Origin: an uncultured Bacteroidia bacterium
GTDB taxonomy: Bacteria; Bacteroidota; Bacteroidia; Bacteroidales; UBA932
Direction: 5' to 3'
Length of the DNA: 64,000 nucleotides
NCBI GenBank assembly: GCA_902781705.1
Contig: CACZKE010000002.1
Coordinates: 1-64,000, forward strand
Shown here one piece after another: positions 62,394-64,000 of this stretch. A program made the translations under genes and the position numbers. The first letter of the stretch is position 1. Each line of letters starts with the position of its first letter. The notes under the pieces were generated by a model, which was not told the DNA's origin, did not search any database, and saw only the letters and a program-made list of their open reading frames with translations.

Positions 62394-63344
62394 CTACGGT
62401 AACGCCTCAATAGCCTCGTCGATCGACCCATAGACCGGGACGCCGTAGCGGGCGCAGGTGATGCGGACGTTGTCGTAGCGGTAGAAGCCGGGGGTGCAGA
62501 CGACGAGGAGTCTGCCGCTGCGGGCGTGGAGGCCGAGCTCCAGGAGGGTGATGGGGGATTGGCTGCCGTCAAGGAAGACCATCAGGATGTGGTCGGCTTT
62601 TTCCATGTGCTCGAGTTCCCAATGGACTTGATAGTCCATCTCGCCTTCGCGCTCCGGGTGCCACTCTTCCTGCCGAGGGTTGTAGAGCAGGTACCGTCGA
62701 TCCCTCCCGGCGAGTTTCGCGGCGACCGTCTGCTGCCAGTCCTCGCTGTTGCCATTGTCGATGGTTCCGGCCAGGAAGACCGTGCTCCAGCCGTCGAGAT
62801 TCGAGGGCTCGGGTTCGTGCGGGTGGATGACACGGTCGATCCGGACCTCTTCCCCCGTGGACAGTACATAGAAGGCAAGTTGCTCATTTTCAAGGGCGAA
62901 GGAGACGGCCTCGCTGGGATTGCTTTCCGGAAGGATCCTTACGCTGTCGAAATAGTACAGGCTTTCCTCGCTGTTCCACCAGCCGCCCACATAGCCATCG
63001 TGTGCCAGCGCGTGGGAAACCACCTCCCCAAGGTCCTCCTTCGAGTGCCGGTCCTGCGTAGCTGCATAGGCGACGGAAATCCCTTCCGTCGGCACCTCCC
63101 GCCCGCGGATATCCACGGTGAACCCCTCCGGATGGGCCTGGCTGTAGGTCCATACCCAGTCGGCTGCCGCCTGGACTTCCGACGTGGAAGTCGCGGTGGT
63201 GGCCGATACTGCGGCCGGAACACGGGTCGTTTCCGTGGCCGGAACGCTGCCTGCGGCCCTTTGCTGCCGCGCCGTCCGCACCATCGGCCCGCAGGCGGCC
63301 AGCACCGTCAGGCTCAGGGCAAAAAGGAAGGCTTTAAGTCGCAT
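62394..63344 (-). CDS. Lipoprotein with a nucleoside 2-deoxyribosyltransferase-like domain
   Basis: The product is 316 aa with a lipoprotein signal (LTVLAAC). A Thr/Ala-rich linker leads to an unnamed domain (about residues 60-175, with GFTVDIRGREVPTEG and GGWWNSEESLYYFDSVRIL) that I have seen as a recurrent domain in Bacteroidota but cannot name. Residues about 185-316 resemble the PF15891-type deoxyribosyltransferase fold: VFLAGTIDNGNSEDWQ, MEKADHILMVFLDG and SPITLLELGLHA with the likely catalytic Glu. Such enzymes normally work on cytoplasmic nucleosides, so a lipid anchor is odd. A toxin-like or glycohydrolase role is possible. Confidence 0.65.
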   Translation of the reverse strand: MRLKAFLFALSLTVLAACGPMVRTARQQRAAGSVPATETTRVPAAVSATTATSTSEVQAAADWVWTYSQAHPEGFTVDIRGREVPTEGISVAYAATQDRHSKEDLGEVVSHALAHDGYVGGWWNSEESLYYFDSVRILPESNPSEAVSFALENEQLAFYVLSTGEEVRIDRVIHPHEPEPSNLDGWSTVFLAGTIDNGNSEDWQQTVAAKLAGRDRRYLLYNPRQEEWHPEREGEMDYQVHWELEHMEKADHILMVFLDGSQSPITLLELGLHARSGRLLVVCTPGFYRYDNVRITCARYGVPVYGSIDEAIEALP

Positions 63345-63429
63345 CGGCAGACACCAACGTATAGATCCGGAATCGTTTCATGGGAAAATCGTATTATTGG
63401 TCATTTAATCTTTGAAGAGTCGTACAACA

Positions 63430-63437
63430 CAAAGTTA
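63430..63437 (-). promoter_or_regulatory. -7 element upstream of the 62394-63344 gene
   Basis: The minus strand reads TAACTTTG, 85 nt before the start, in an A+T-rich stretch of a 239-nt gap. Confidence 0.45.
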
Positions 63438-63506
63438 TGCAAAAAGATGAAAATGCGTATGGGGAGGGGAAACTCAAATATATACAAGAGTAGCATCATT
63501 CGTCGA

Positions 63507-63545
63507 GTGCTCGTACAGGTCCAGGTGCGGGACCGGTACGAGCAC
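63507..63545. repeat. Third hairpin of the GGTCC palindrome family
   Basis: GTGCTCGTACAGGTCC (63507-63522) pairs with 63530-63545 except for one A/G mismatch, around a 7-nt loop. The layout GCTCGT...GGTCC/GGACC...ACGAGC matches the hairpins at 62277-62363. Confidence 0.75.
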
Positions 63546-63583
63546 CAGAAGCGGGTTATTCCGGCGCCCGGCCTCCCACCTTC

Positions 63584-64000
63584 CTATTCGAACCGGAAAG
63601 AGTTGATTGTGAAGAGATTCTTGTCTTTGTCCCCGTGGAAACGCATCCGGATCGGTTTGACTCCCTCCAGGTCGGTGCCCACCTCGGCCTCGAGGGTGAT
63701 CAGGGTCTTTCCGTCGCCCTCCGGGACTTTGAAGGTGGCTACTTGCTCGCCGTACAGGTATTCCGAATATACATAGATCATTCCGCCGGCTTCCGGATAG
63801 ACGGAGAGGATCATTCTTCGGGGCCCGTCCTTGAAGTCAAAGTCTCTCCAGGCGGCGGTGTCGTAGTCACGGATCTCGCTGAGCCTGTGGTTCTTGTCGA
63901 TCCTGGCGTGGCCGGTAAGGCAGCAGGCCCTCGCTGCTACGGGATCGGATCCGATCGCGAGATAGGGATCAAGCGGCAGCCCCCCTCCGGTCGAGGTCAT
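63584..64000 (-). CDS. C-terminal part of a protein with a CBM6-like domain (cut by window edge)
   Basis: At least 138 aa are present and the frame is open at the window end, so the true start may lie outside. The pattern GHARIDKNHRLSEIRDYDTAAWRDFDF, then ILSVYPEAGGMIYVYS and a final LITLEAEVGTDLEGVKPIRMRFHG resembles CBM6-type beta-sandwiches at the C-terminus of GH43 enzymes. No catalytic residues are in view. It is probably the end of another hemicellulase. Confidence 0.45.
   Translation of the reverse strand: MTSTGGGLPLDPYLAIGSDPVAARACCLTGHARIDKNHRLSEIRDYDTAAWRDFDFKDGPRRMILSVYPEAGGMIYVYSEYLYGEQVATFKVPEGDGKTLITLEAEVGTDLEGVKPIRMRFHGDKDKNLFTINSFRFE

Noticed and set aside
63418-63506. A small gene in the A+T-rich gap before the last hairpin
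   Set aside because: No start with a ribosome site leads to a convincing product; only a promoter element for the minus-strand gene is supported.
1-64000. tRNA, rRNA or riboswitch genes
   Set aside because: I found no cloverleaf, rRNA-like or known riboswitch sequence by reading; a covariance-model scan would be needed to exclude small RNAs.

Overview
The window is a GC-rich stretch of a Bacteroidota (Bacteroidales-type) chromosome. The evidence is SusC/SusD pairs, many lipoprotein signal sequences with LxxC lipoboxes, repeated TAnnTTTG (-7) promoter elements and a clostripain-family protease. I cannot name a species; the style fits a gut or rumen polysaccharide degrader. Almost all of the sequence is coding. 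There are no rRNA, tRNA or CRISPR loci, and no gene-free gap exceeds 300 bases.

Region 1 (168-1369) holds two small envelope genes on the minus strand. Region 2 (1501-30232) is a pectin utilisation locus. Its left arm carries a LacI-type regulator, kdgK, a small GIY-YIG nuclease gene set in REP-like repeats, kdgA and a GH43-CE15 fusion. A second, convergent LacI-type regulator follows. Its divergent right arm runs GH28, CE12-CE8, GH105, PL1, SusC (with an extra OmpA-like domain), SusD, a SusE-position lipoprotein, uxaC, uxaA, uxaB and an ExuT-like transporter. Together these deacetylate, demethylate and cut pectin at the surface, import the products, and convert galacturonate through tagaturonate, altronate, KDG and KDPG to pyruvate and glyceraldehyde 3-phosphate. 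No kduI or kduD is present for the unsaturated products.

Region 3 (30286-48236) is mostly housekeeping: xerD, dipeptidyl peptidase III, a clostripain-like protease, tdk, rsmI, a helix-hairpin-helix protein, recA, rlmN, a patatin-type outer-membrane phospholipase, recX, an M64 peptidase, a histidine phosphatase-GDPD fusion and pgi. Region 4 (48343-62239) has an outer-membrane receptor, a LytS/LytTR two-component pair and four glycosidases (GH3, GH43-like, GH2, GH30) in one run. Region 5 (62277-64000) has a lipoprotein with a nucleoside deoxyribosyltransferase-like domain and the end of a carbohydrate-binding protein cut by the window edge.

The most unusual feature is a set of short palindromic repeats. 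One REP-like family of about 36-nt units brackets the GIY-YIG gene exactly, sits between pectin operon genes, supplies the last codons of uxaB, forms the 5' end of the CE12-CE8 gene and lies in frame inside the GH43-CE15 gene. A different palindrome lies inside uxaA, and a third family lies near the right edge. The other strong candidate for novelty is the SusC-OmpA fusion.
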